From Maricaulis parjimensis (GTDB taxonomy: Bacteria > Pseudomonadota > Alphaproteobacteria > Caulobacterales > Maricaulaceae), in contig NZ_JADOTT010000008.1 in NCBI RefSeq assembly GCF_016817355.1, positions 39,787 to 103,786 on the forward strand: DNA of 64,000 nucleotides, read 5' to 3'. The position numbers were made by a program, and so were the translations under genes. The notes beneath the pieces are model-generated. The model was not told the origin of the DNA. It was given only the letters and a program-made list of their open reading frames with translations, and searched no databases. Below, piece after piece: positions 32,706 to 40,436 of this stretch (its first letter is position 1; each line of letters starts with the position of its first letter).

Positions 32706-33827
32706 TTACAGGACCTCGATTTCGGCCTGCAGCGCGCCGGCTGCCTTGATGGCCTGGAGGATGGTGATCATGTCGCGCGGGGTGACGCCCATCGCGTTGA
32801 GGCCGTCGACCAGCTCACGCAGGGACACGCCGCCCTGGTCAAGTACGCCCAGCTGCATCGTGTCTTCCTCGGCCGTCACCTGGGTGCGCGGCAGGACTTC
32901 GGTCTGGCCGCCCTCGGTGAACGGGTTGGGCTGGCTGGCGATCGGGGTCTCGGTGACGGTGATGGTCAGATTGCCCTGGGCAATGGCGACGGTGGAGACG
33001 CGGACATTCTCGCCCATGACGATCGTGCCGGTATTCTCGTCGATGATGATGCGGGCCGGCTGGTCGGCCTCGACGCGCAGCTGCTCGACCTCGGAGATCA
33101 GGTCGATCATGTCGCCGCGGAAGCTGGCCGGACGCGTCAGGCGGACCGTGGACGGGTTCTCGGCACGGGCCGCGCCGGCACCGACATAGGCATTGATGGC
33201 GCTGGCCATACGGCGCGCCGTGGTGAAGTCCGGATTGCGCAGGGAGAGGGCCAGGCTGTCGCGATTGGCGATCTCGGCCCAGGGATCAATCCCGGTGCCG
33301 GCGAACGGGTTCTCGACAATGGCGCCGGAAGCGATGCGGCCGGAGGTCGGCACGCCGCGCGTGATGGAGGCGGCATCGCCCTGAGCCTGGAAACCGCCAA
33401 CCGTCAGCGAGCCCTGGGCGACGGCCCAGGTCCGGCCATAGCTGTCGAGCAGGGGCGTGGCGATCAGCGTGCCGCCCTGCAGGGAACCGGCATCACCAAT
33501 GGCGGAGATCGTCACGTCGATGCGCGTGCCCTGGCTGGAGAAGGCCGGCAGGGAGGCGGTGACCATCACAGCCGCGACATTGCGCGTGTTCAGGTTCGCA
33601 TCGCGCGTATTGACGTTGAAGCGTTCCAGCATCGCGTTGAGCGACTGGTTGGTGAAGGCGGAGTTGCGCAGGCTGTCACCGGTGCCGTCCAGACCGACCA
33701 CGAGGCCGTAGCCGACAATCTGGTTGTCACGGACATCCTCGATGTCGACCATGTCCTTGATCCGCGACGAGGCTTGGGCCGGCACGGCCAGGATCAGGGC
33801 GGACAGAAGGGCGGTGATGATGCGCAT
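32706..33827 (-). CDS. flgI: FlgI, flagellar P-ring protein
   Basis: A 373-residue P-ring subunit with a signal peptide (MRIITALLSALILAVPAQAS) and the family opening 'RIKDMVDIEDVRDNQIVGYG' with 'LVVGLDGTGDSLRNSAFT'. Further marks are 'RNVAAVMVTASLPAF', 'GTRIDVTISAIGDAGSLQGG' and 'TLIATPLLDSYG', with 'GVTPRDMITILQAIKAAGAL' at the end. It forms the periplasmic bushing around the rod in the peptidoglycan layer. It leads an operon with cheL and flbY, has a sigma-54 promoter 36-50 bases upstream of the ATG, and diverges from fliX as in Caulobacter. Confidence 0.97.
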   Translation of the reverse strand: MRIITALLSALILAVPAQASSRIKDMVDIEDVRDNQIVGYGLVVGLDGTGDSLRNSAFTNQSLNAMLERFNVNTRDANLNTRNVAAVMVTASLPAFSSQGTRIDVTISAIGDAGSLQGGTLIATPLLDSYGRTWAVAQGSLTVGGFQAQGDAASITRGVPTSGRIASGAIVENPFAGTGIDPWAEIANRDSLALSLRNPDFTTARRMASAINAYVGAGAARAENPSTVRLTRPASFRGDMIDLISEVEQLRVEADQPARIIIDENTGTIVMGENVRVSTVAIAQGNLTITVTETPIASQPNPFTEGGQTEVLPRTQVTAEEDTMQLGVLDQGGVSLRELVDGLNAMGVTPRDMITILQAIKAAGALQAEIEVL

Positions 33828-33862
33828 TTTGCGGTCTCCGGGGTCGTTTCGCTCACGTCCTT

Positions 33863-33877
33863 GCGAAGACCATGCCA
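33863..33877 (-). promoter_or_regulatory. sigma-54 promoter of the flgI operon
   Basis: On the minus strand TGGCATGGTCTTCGC keeps the GG-N10-GC core with mismatches in the -12 half. The predicted start is near 33851, about 24 bases before the flgI ATG. A palindromic ftr-like element lies about 105 bases upstream. Confidence 0.7.
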
Positions 33878-33980
33878 GAATGCCGCTTGTGGTTAATAAA
33901 ATAAGACACTTAAAAACAATGACTTGGGCTTCGTATCGCGAAATTCGGGGCGGAAAACATGACCGGGTGGGCTGTGCGGG

Positions 33981-33995
33981 CGGCAGATTTTGCCG
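33981..33995. promoter_or_regulatory. ftr-like element in the flgI-fliX intergenic region
   Basis: CGGCA-GATTT-TGCCG is palindromic; its reverse strand reads CGGCAAAATCTGCC, identical over 14 bases to the element at 22456-22469 upstream of flagellin 2. It lies between the flgI sigma-54 promoter and the fliX CtrA box, so it could act on both genes. Confidence 0.7.
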
Positions 33996-34010
33996 GTCAA
34001 AAGGACTAAG

Positions 34011-34025
34011 TTAAGTCTCTATTAA
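34011..34025. promoter_or_regulatory. CtrA box upstream of fliX
   Basis: TTAA-GTCTCTA-TTAA is an exact TTAA-N7-TTAA match, 50-64 bases upstream of the fliX ATG. fliX of Caulobacter is a CtrA-controlled class II flagellar gene, so position and target agree. Confidence 0.75.
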
Positions 34026-34074
34026 GCGGCCCAGCGCATGCATTAATCTACGCACGAAGGCATGGAATAGCGTC

Positions 34075-34494
34075 ATGAAGATCCAAGGACCCGGCTCGAC
34101 CTCTTCGGTATCCGCCAGCAAGCGCAAGACGACGTCCGGCGCCAGCCAGGGCGGATTCCAGGTGGAGACCGGTGCGCAGACGACGGCGTCAGCCCCGATG
34201 GGCGGTGCCTCTGCGGCCAGTTCGGTCCAGTCGGTCGATGCCATTCTCGCCCTGCAGGGCGTGGAAGACTTCACCCAGGCCAAGAAGAAGGCGACCGAGC
34301 GGGCCATGGACCTGCTGGACGTGCTCGACGAGCTGAAGATCGGCCTTCTGGAAGGCGGTCTGCCGCGCGCCAAACTGGTCGCCCTGATGGACCTGCTCCA
34401 GACCCGGCGGGACCAGACGCATGATGCCAAGCTGGAGGCCGCACTCGACGAGGTCGAGACTCGCGCCGCCGTCGAACTGGCGAAATTCAGCTAA
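34075..34494 (+). CDS. fliX: FliX, flagellar assembly checkpoint regulator
   Basis: A 139-residue FliX family protein. The N-terminal 55 residues are Ser/Gly/Ala rich. The conserved part begins at about 57: 'VDAILALQGVEDFTQAKKKA', 'TERAMDLLDVLDELKIGLLE' and 'LDEVETRAAVELAKFS'. In Caulobacter, FliX links completion of the basal body to the activity of the sigma-54 activator FlbD. Divergence from flgI with a CtrA box and an ftr-like site between them matches that role. A weak hairpin (TTCACGGT/ACCGTGGAA) follows the gene. Confidence 0.92.
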   Translation: MKIQGPGSTSSVSASKRKTTSGASQGGFQVETGAQTTASAPMGGASAASSVQSVDAILALQGVEDFTQAKKKATERAMDLLDVLDELKIGLLEGGLPRAKLVALMDLLQTRRDQTHDAKLEAALDEVETRAAVELAKFS

Positions 34495-34689
34495 ACTTTC
34501 CCCAGGCTGCTGTTATTCACGGTTTTGATCACCGTGGAATGACACAATTTCTTCAACCTATTCGGTTATTTGCCTGGCTTGTCGCGGCAAGCAACAGCGC
34601 TTGCGCGTTGACTCCGAAGGGTCCGTGCATATTCTCCGGCCCGCTTTCTGGGGGAGAGCGCGAGCCTGCGTAGAGTTGAGTGGAAAGCG

Positions 34690-35118
34690 ATGAGCGAAGC
34701 TGAACGCATTGAACTTCCGAAAGACTACGTCCCCTCCGAGGACGAGGACTTCATGAATGACCGGCAGAAGGAATACTTCCGCCGCAAGCTCATGGCTTGG
34801 AAGGATGAAATCCTCCGTGAAAGCCGCTCGACGATTTCCAATCTCCAGGAAGACATGGGCGCTCTGCCGGATCTGGCGGATCGCGCCTCGACGGAAACCG
34901 ACCGTTCCCTGGAGCTTCGCGCCCGTGACCGCCAGCGCAAGCTGATCTCCAAGATCGAGAGCGCGCTGCGCCGGATCGAGGAAGACGAGTACGGCTATTG
35001 CGAGGAAACGGGTGAGCCGATCGCCCTGGCCCGCCTGGACGCCCGCCCGGTCGCCACGCTGAGCCTCGAGGCGCAGGAGCGCCACGAGCGCAAGGAACGC
35101 GTTCACCGCGACGATTAG
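34690..35118 (+). CDS. dksA: DksA-type RNA polymerase-binding protein, one zinc-site cysteine
   Basis: A 142-residue DksA/TraR protein that enters the RNA polymerase secondary channel and works with ppGpp. The coiled-coil part (about 25-100) has 'RQKEYFRRKLMAWKDEILRE' and 'PDLADRASTETDRSLELRAR', with the Asp-x-x-Asp-x-Ala tip. The zinc-finger region 'YGYCEETGEPIALARLDARP' retains only Cys104 of the usual four; the other positions are Thr, Ser and Ala. This fits known DksA forms that do not bind zinc through four cysteines. It lies behind fliX on the same strand. Confidence 0.93.
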   Translation: MSEAERIELPKDYVPSEDEDFMNDRQKEYFRRKLMAWKDEILRESRSTISNLQEDMGALPDLADRASTETDRSLELRARDRQRKLISKIESALRRIEEDEYGYCEETGEPIALARLDARPVATLSLEAQERHERKERVHRDD

Positions 35119-35175
35119 GCGGTGAAGCGCTCCGCGCTTCCTGTTTTGGTTTAAGCAGCCACTTCAAGAGTGCGA

Positions 35176-35706
35176 TCAGTCCACCCGCCGGTACACACCG
35201 TCGATGGGCACATTGCCGTCATGCTCTGCGATATAGCTCAGCAGGGTGCCTTCCAGGCGGTTCCAGTCGCTGACTTCGCAGGCGCCGGGTTCTTCTTCGT
35301 GCTGGACGAGTTCATAGGTCGTGCGGGCGGCCTCTGACAGGTCGGCGCATTGGGGCTGGTGGTAGGTGGCGACGCGGCCGCCCTCATAGACATAGAGCAG
35401 GCCGTAGAGGAATTGGCCCTCACTCTCGCGCTGGGCGGCATAAATGCCCGGGGCGAGTTCGCGCAGGCGTGTGCGCTGGTGCGGGAAGTTTTCGTCATCC
35501 GAGACATAGCGCGCACCGCGGCGCTCGATCTGGCCGGACCAGGCCGGGCGGTCGAAGGGGCGGCCGTCGGGATGATAGGGGGTGTGGCTGTAAAAGCCGT
35601 CTTCCAGCGGGAACTGGGCCGAGAACCGGCCGATCAGGGCATCCTCGGAATAAAAGCAGCCGCCCAGAAGGGCGGCTGCAATCAGGACAAAAGCCGGCCG
35701 GATCAC
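35176..35706 (-). CDS. hypothetical lipoprotein
   Basis: A 176-residue lipoprotein started by GTG; the signal peptide ends in the lipobox LLGGC (Cys at residue 17). The body is soluble with Tyr/Asp-rich strands ('DGFYSHTPYHPDGRPFDRPA', 'QFLYGLLYVYEGG') and three further Cys. I do not recognise a family. It starts two bases after the aminopeptidase gene, so the two form an operon, but nothing else links them. Confidence 0.75.
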   Translation of the reverse strand: MIRPAFVLIAAALLGGCFYSEDALIGRFSAQFPLEDGFYSHTPYHPDGRPFDRPAWSGQIERRGARYVSDDENFPHQRTRLRELAPGIYAAQRESEGQFLYGLLYVYEGGRVATYHQPQCADLSEAARTTYELVQHEEEPGACEVSDWNRLEGTLLSYIAEHDGNVPIDGVYRRVD

Positions 35707-35708
35707 GA

Positions 35709-37541
35709 TCAGGCGCCGGCCAGGGGTTCGGTGGCAGCGACCAGCCAGTCCGCCACGTCACCATCGACGAGCGGCAGGACGCGCTCGCGGACGAGGGCGT
35801 GATAGCTGTCCAGCCAGCTGATCTCTTCGGCGGTGAGCAGCGCTGTATCGATCAGGCCCTTGTGGATCGGAGCGACGGTGAGCGTCTCGAAGCCGAGCAT
35901 GGGGCGTTCGCCGCCGGGAATTTCTTCCGCCGCGGTGACGACCTGCAGGTTCTCGATACGGATGCCATAGCCGTCCGCCTTGTAGAAACCCGGCTCGTTG
36001 GAAACGATCATGCCCGGTTCCAGCGCGACCGCATTGGGGGCCTTGGAGATGCGCTGCGGGCCTTCATGAACGCCCAGGAAGCTGCCGACACCATGGCCTG
36101 TGCCATGATCATAGTCGAAACCGGCCTGCCACAGGCTGTAGCGGGCCAGGATGTCCAGCTGGGTGCCGGTCGTTCCCTTGGGATAGCGGACCATGGACAG
36201 GGCGATATGGCCCTTCAGCACGCGCGTGAACTGGGTGCGCATCTCGTCCGTGGGCTCACCGATCGGCACGGTACGGGTGATGTCCGTCGTGCCGTCCGGA
36301 TACTGGCCGCCACTGTCGACCAGATAGAGCGAGCCCTTGGCGAGTTTGAGATTGGTCTCTTCGGAGACGCGGTAGTGGGCGAAGGCCCCATTACCCTGGG
36401 CCCCGGAAATTGTGTCGAAGGACAGATCGCGCAGTTCGGGCAATTGCTTGCGCAGGCTTTCCAGCTTCTGGGCGGCCTGGATCTCGTCGACCTGGCCGGA
36501 CTGGGCCTCGGTGTCGAGCCAGTGCAGGAATTTCACGATGGCGCCGCCATCGCGGATATGGGCCTGGCGGGAGCCTTCCACCTCGGCGGCATTCTTGGCC
36601 GCCTTGGGACGCATGACCGGATCTTCCAGCTGTTGCACGCTGGCGCCGCCGGTCTCGAGGGTTTCCAGAACCCAGGCCGAAGCCGTGGTGGGGTCGACGC
36701 GGACCGTCTTGCCCTGGCAGGCGGCGAGGGCGTCACCGAACTCGCTCTCCGGGCGCAGGGCAATCTCATTGCCCAGATGGGAGCGGGTCTCGTCGGAAAT
36801 CTTGTCCGGATCGACGAAGAAGGTTGCCGTGCCGTCGGCATCAATCATGGCGGCGGAGAGGGGCAGGGGCGAACGGGAGACGTCACTGCCGCGGACATTG
36901 AACAACCAGGCGATCGAGGGCGGCGCCGTGATCACGGCGGCGTCGGCGCCACCGCGGCGGATGGCAATGCCGATGCGCGAACGCTTGGAGGCATGATCCT
37001 CGCCGGCAAACTCGATCGGGTGCGGGATGACCGGCGTTTTCGGCGGTTCCGGACGGTCGGTCCAGGCGGCGTCGACCGGATTGGTCTTGACGGAGACCAG
37101 GGTCACGCCAGCGCGCTGGGCGGCCGTGCGCAGGAGGTTGAGGGCGGCCGGGGAGTGGAGACGGGCGTCATAGCCGATCTTTTCGCCCTTGCGGCCATGA
37201 TCCTCGATCCAGCCGTAGAGGCCTTGTTCCACAAGATCGCAATACTCGAAGATCGAGCCGTCGACCTGATCCTTGACCTGCAGCGTGTAGCGGCCGTCGA
37301 CGAAGACGGCCGCGCGGTCCTTCATGACCAGCGCAGCCCCGGCAGAACCGGAGAAACCGGTCACCCAGAGCAGGCGTTCATTGCAGTCGGGCAGGTACTC
37401 ATTGTCGTACTCGTCCTCGTGCGGGATCAGGAAACCGTCCAAGCCGAGCTCATCCAGCGCGGCGCGGAGCTTGGGGACGTTCTCGCGACCATAGTGCGGG
37501 CCACCTTTGACGTCGAAAGTCTGGGATATCATCTGGGTCAT
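35709..37541 (-). CDS. pepP: aminopeptidase P (Xaa-Pro aminopeptidase, M24B)
   Basis: A 610-residue large-form aminopeptidase P that removes N-terminal residues before proline. The ATG at 37541 begins 'MTQMISQTFDVKGG'; longer frames run into the promoter of the opposite gene. Two creatinase-like N-terminal domains precede the pita-bread domain. The metal ligands are visible as Asp in 'YLVDSGGQYPDGTTDITRTV' (about 407), His in 'HGTGHGVGSFLGVHEGP' (about 482), Glu in 'MIVSNEPGFYK' (about 514) and Glu in 'LGFETLTVAPI' (about 549). It probably acts in the cytoplasm. A lipoprotein gene follows in the same operon. Confidence 0.94.
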   Translation of the reverse strand: MTQMISQTFDVKGGPHYGRENVPKLRAALDELGLDGFLIPHEDEYDNEYLPDCNERLLWVTGFSGSAGAALVMKDRAAVFVDGRYTLQVKDQVDGSIFEYCDLVEQGLYGWIEDHGRKGEKIGYDARLHSPAALNLLRTAAQRAGVTLVSVKTNPVDAAWTDRPEPPKTPVIPHPIEFAGEDHASKRSRIGIAIRRGGADAAVITAPPSIAWLFNVRGSDVSRSPLPLSAAMIDADGTATFFVDPDKISDETRSHLGNEIALRPESEFGDALAACQGKTVRVDPTTASAWVLETLETGGASVQQLEDPVMRPKAAKNAAEVEGSRQAHIRDGGAIVKFLHWLDTEAQSGQVDEIQAAQKLESLRKQLPELRDLSFDTISGAQGNGAFAHYRVSEETNLKLAKGSLYLVDSGGQYPDGTTDITRTVPIGEPTDEMRTQFTRVLKGHIALSMVRYPKGTTGTQLDILARYSLWQAGFDYDHGTGHGVGSFLGVHEGPQRISKAPNAVALEPGMIVSNEPGFYKADGYGIRIENLQVVTAAEEIPGGERPMLGFETLTVAPIHKGLIDTALLTAEEISWLDSYHALVRERVLPLVDGDVADWLVAATEPLAGA

Positions 37542-37697
37542 GGCGCGGAAGGTAGGCCTGTCTCCGGGCCGGTTCAATCTTTGTCCGTAGCCCTGAGCGC
37601 AGTGCCATGCGTTATTGCAAGTGCGAGATGCGAGAGTGAAAATTGTGCGCTGCACAAAGTCATGGCAAATCGGGGGTTAAGAGCAAGGAGACCCCCC

Positions 37698-37859
37698 ATG
37701 TTGTTCGGCATTGATGACTGGCGCTACATGAACGCCAATTCCATGATCAACCGCGCGATGGAGCGCTCCCGTGAACGCGCCGGCGTGAAATCCCAGCCGC
37801 GCAATACGGATGTCGACGCCTATCTCGCCAATAACGGTCTGGCGGCCAAGCGCCGCTAG
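37698..37859 (+). CDS. small 53-residue protein
   Basis: A short gene with an excellent ribosome site (AAGGAG, seven bases before the ATG). It encodes 'MLFGIDDWRYMNANSMINRA' and 'MERSRERAGVKSQPRNTDVD', ending 'AYLANNGLAAKRR'. The sequence has natural amino-acid composition, balanced charge and no membrane segment. It is divergent from pepP and converges with the LytTR gene through a four-base CTAG overlap. Function unknown. Conservation in related genomes would confirm it; the ribosome site and codon use already argue for a real gene. Confidence 0.65.
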   Translation: MLFGIDDWRYMNANSMINRAMERSRERAGVKSQPRNTDVDAYLANNGLAAKRR

Positions 37860-39328
37860 CGCACCAGCCGGGCCTTGAGCTCGGCGACCTGGCTGCGGCT
37901 GACCGGAAGGCTTTCGCCCGATTTCAGCTGCAGCCGGTAACGGCTGCCCTCCGACGCCGTTATCGACGCCGCCTCGTCCAGATTGACGGCATGGCTGCGA
38001 TGCTGCCGGAAGAAGCGGTCTGCAGGCAGGGCATCAAGCACCTGAGCCAGATTGCGATTGTCCAGGTGCTGGCCACCGCCGCGTGTATGGACTTCGGTGT
38101 AATTGCCGGCTGCTTTCAGGAAACTGATCTCCGCGACATCCAGGTAGAGGGTGCGGCCCGTCATGTGCAAGGCCAGGCGGTCCGGCGGGGCGTCGGGACT
38201 GGGCAGAAGAAATCCGGGTTGGCGAATGGCTGGCCAGGCCAGCAGGGCCAGGGTGAAGGCGTAGACGCCCCGATCAATGATATCGCTCGGCCAGCGCAGC
38301 GCGTAGGCGGCAATCACCGCCAGGCCGATGGCGAGGACCCGTCCGGACGCATCGCCGCGCCAGGCCAGCCAGGCCGTGGCAGACGTTGCCGCGGTAGCAG
38401 TGGCGATGGCCGATTTCCCATCATAGCCGGTCATGCCGAGCGCGGCGGCCAGCATGGCGGCTGCCGTCAGGCCGAGCCAGACCTGGCCGGTGCGGGGCCC
38501 GGCCGGCCAGCGTTGTTGCAGGAAGCGCAACAGGGTGAGGCCGAACAGGATCAGGCCAAGCAGGCTGATGGCCTGGCGGGGCTGGTGCCAGTCATAGGGA
38601 TAATTGATCAGCGAGCGGGACACTTCGGCCAGGCCGGCCAGGACCAGTCCGCCCATGGCCGCGATCAGCCACAGTCCGCGCCGGTCGCCGGTCTGCCGGG
38701 TGCGCAGGATCAGGGCGATGATGAGCGCCAGCAGTGCGCTGCCGGTCACCACGAGCGGCAGGTAGTAGCGCACGGGACGCCGGGCATCATCCATGTAGGG
38801 AACAACAAAGACCGCCTGGACGAGCGTGTGCGGCTGATAGCCGGCATGATGGCTGGACAGGCGCAGGGCGATCCAGTTGCCCTCATCCCGGATCAGGCGG
38901 GCGGGCAGGGCCGTGACATGCTCGATCGGTCCGGCGCGTTCGCGGGCGGCATCCGGACCCGGCTCACCCTTGGCGCCGATGATCTCGCCATTGAAGACGA
39001 TCTCGGCGGAGAAGGGGCCGGACAGCAGGAGGGCCGGCGGTGCGCCGTCCCGTTCCAGCGGGACATCCTCCCAGATCAGCCAGGCTTCCTCATCGGGCCG
39101 GTCCAGCGTGTAGAAGGGCAGGCGCTCGCCGGTCTCCGGGGCGGCCTGCCAGCGTGCCAATCCGTCAGACCCGTCGACATGGCGCAGGGGCGGCGGTGCG
39201 GTGAGGTCGATCTGCGGCTCCGGAATGAAGAGCAGGGCGGCCAGGACGAAGGCACACAGCGCCAGCGCTTCCAGCCCGGTACGGGCTGGCTGCAGGGCTT
39301 TGAGCCATTCATCCGGGATATGAGCCAT
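37856..39328 (-). CDS. membrane-bound LytTR transcription regulator with 7TM-type sensor
   Basis: A 490-residue regulator. An N-terminal membrane helix (about 20-36) is followed by an extracytoplasmic beta-sandwich domain to about 185. A block of hydrophobic helices at about 190-370 ('YLPLVVTGSALLALIIALIL', 'GLWLIAAMGGLVLAGLAEVS') is of the 7TMR-DISM kind. The C-terminal LytTR domain (about 395-490) reads 'ISFLKAAGNYTEVHTRGGGQ' and 'FFRQHRSHAVNLDEAASIT', with 'LPVSRSQVAELKARL' at the end, the DNA-binding signature. It would sense an external signal and bind DNA directly from the membrane. Targets are unknown; the divergent serine hydrolase is a candidate. Confidence 0.88.
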   Translation of the reverse strand: MAHIPDEWLKALQPARTGLEALALCAFVLAALLFIPEPQIDLTAPPPLRHVDGSDGLARWQAAPETGERLPFYTLDRPDEEAWLIWEDVPLERDGAPPALLLSGPFSAEIVFNGEIIGAKGEPGPDAARERAGPIEHVTALPARLIRDEGNWIALRLSSHHAGYQPHTLVQAVFVVPYMDDARRPVRYYLPLVVTGSALLALIIALILRTRQTGDRRGLWLIAAMGGLVLAGLAEVSRSLINYPYDWHQPRQAISLLGLILFGLTLLRFLQQRWPAGPRTGQVWLGLTAAAMLAAALGMTGYDGKSAIATATAATSATAWLAWRGDASGRVLAIGLAVIAAYALRWPSDIIDRGVYAFTLALLAWPAIRQPGFLLPSPDAPPDRLALHMTGRTLYLDVAEISFLKAAGNYTEVHTRGGGQHLDNRNLAQVLDALPADRFFRQHRSHAVNLDEAASITASEGSRYRLQLKSGESLPVSRSQVAELKARLVR

Positions 39329-39410
39329 TCAGCCGATTTCACTTCTGGAACAAGGCATTGTCTGCGCGATTGTGCGGGCCGAGACGGCATTCGCAATCAC
39401 AGGATAAAGC

Positions 39411-40436
39411 ATGTTGAATTCAAGAAGTCAGCTGGGCGCTGCGCTCGTGGCCGGTGTGTTTCTCTCTTCACTGGCCGGTGCCCAGACCGCCGATCCGCGC
39501 GCGGAGGCGGCCCAGGCCCTGTTTGACGCGATGGCGGGGCAATACCCCGCGCTCAATGCGACGGTGATGGTCGCGGGCGAGATTGTCTGGGAAGCCGAGG
39601 GGGGCATGAACCGCTTGCCCGGCGATGGCGTGAACCAGGACTATAATGTCTACTCCGTCGCCAAGCTGATGGTCGCCTTGGCCTATCTGCGCCTGGAACA
39701 GACGCGGGGGCTCGATCTGGGCAGCGATGTCCGGGAGATCGATCCGGACCTGCCCGCGCATTATGACGGCGTCACCCTGCGCCAGCTGATCGATCACCGG
39801 GCGGGGGTGCGGCACTACACGTCCCAGGCCGACTGGATCGCCTTCTCCGAGCGGCGCTGTGATGTGCCGGCAGACGCGCTGGGGCATTTCATCCAGGATC
39901 CGCTGGCGCCTCCGCCGGACGGAGACAGCCGGTACACGACCTTCGGCTATGTCCTGCTCTCGCATCTTCTGGTGCGGATCACCGGGGCTGAGACCTTTGA
40001 TGCGGCCATGACGGATGTGCTGGGCGAGGCCTATACGGCGCATCGCGACAGCGAGGATGCTGCCAAGGCGGTCAATTGGGTGGATCTGGGTGAGGGGCTG
40101 GAACAGGTCTCCGGCCTGTCGGCGGAGTGCAAGTTCGGCGGTGGCGGCCTGCTGGCCAGTTCCCGTGATCTGGCGGCCTTGCTGGACCAGCTGGCGGCGG
40201 GTGATCTGGTCGAGATATCCAGCCTGGCCAATCAGCCCGGGCAGTGGGCCGGCCATGATCCCAGCGCCGGTCTGCACTATGCGGCGCATTCCGGGGGCTC
40301 GCCCGGCGGGCGGTCCTTCATGATCACCTATGCCGAGCCGCGCGTGTCCGTGGCCGTGACCGCCAATGCGGACGGTGAGAACTTCTATGCGCTCTCGGTC
40401 GGGCTGGCGAATGTGTTCGCCGGGCTGGAGGACTAG
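39411..40436 (+). CDS. exported serine hydrolase (beta-lactamase/PBP class C fold)
   Basis: A 341-residue protein with a signal peptide (SQLGAALVAGVFLSSLAGAQ). The catalytic SxxK is 'YSVAKLMVALAYLRL' near residue 82. The second motif region is 'RYTTFGYVLLSHLLVRITG', with Tyr at the YxN position but no exact Asn, and the third motif is 'HSGGSPGGRSF'. 'LRQLIDHRAGVRHY' is the usual conserved loop of the class C/EstB-like group. It is probably a periplasmic esterase or peptidase; resistance should not be inferred. It is divergent from the LytTR regulator. Confidence 0.87.
   Translation: MLNSRSQLGAALVAGVFLSSLAGAQTADPRAEAAQALFDAMAGQYPALNATVMVAGEIVWEAEGGMNRLPGDGVNQDYNVYSVAKLMVALAYLRLEQTRGLDLGSDVREIDPDLPAHYDGVTLRQLIDHRAGVRHYTSQADWIAFSERRCDVPADALGHFIQDPLAPPPDGDSRYTTFGYVLLSHLLVRITGAETFDAAMTDVLGEAYTAHRDSEDAAKAVNWVDLGEGLEQVSGLSAECKFGGGGLLASSRDLAALLDQLAAGDLVEISSLANQPGQWAGHDPSAGLHYAAHSGGSPGGRSFMITYAEPRVSVAVTANADGENFYALSVGLANVFAGLED

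Noticed and set aside
35469-37859. A 796-codon plus-strand open frame
   Set aside because: It is antisense to pepP and the lipoprotein gene and is Gly/Gln/Arg-rich in the way GC-rich shadow frames are. Only its last 53 codons, which have their own ribosome site, look real.
39411-40436. A true beta-lactamase
   Set aside because: SxxK and HSG are present, but the YxN motif is not intact and the sequence fits the broad serine hydrolase/EstB-like group better.
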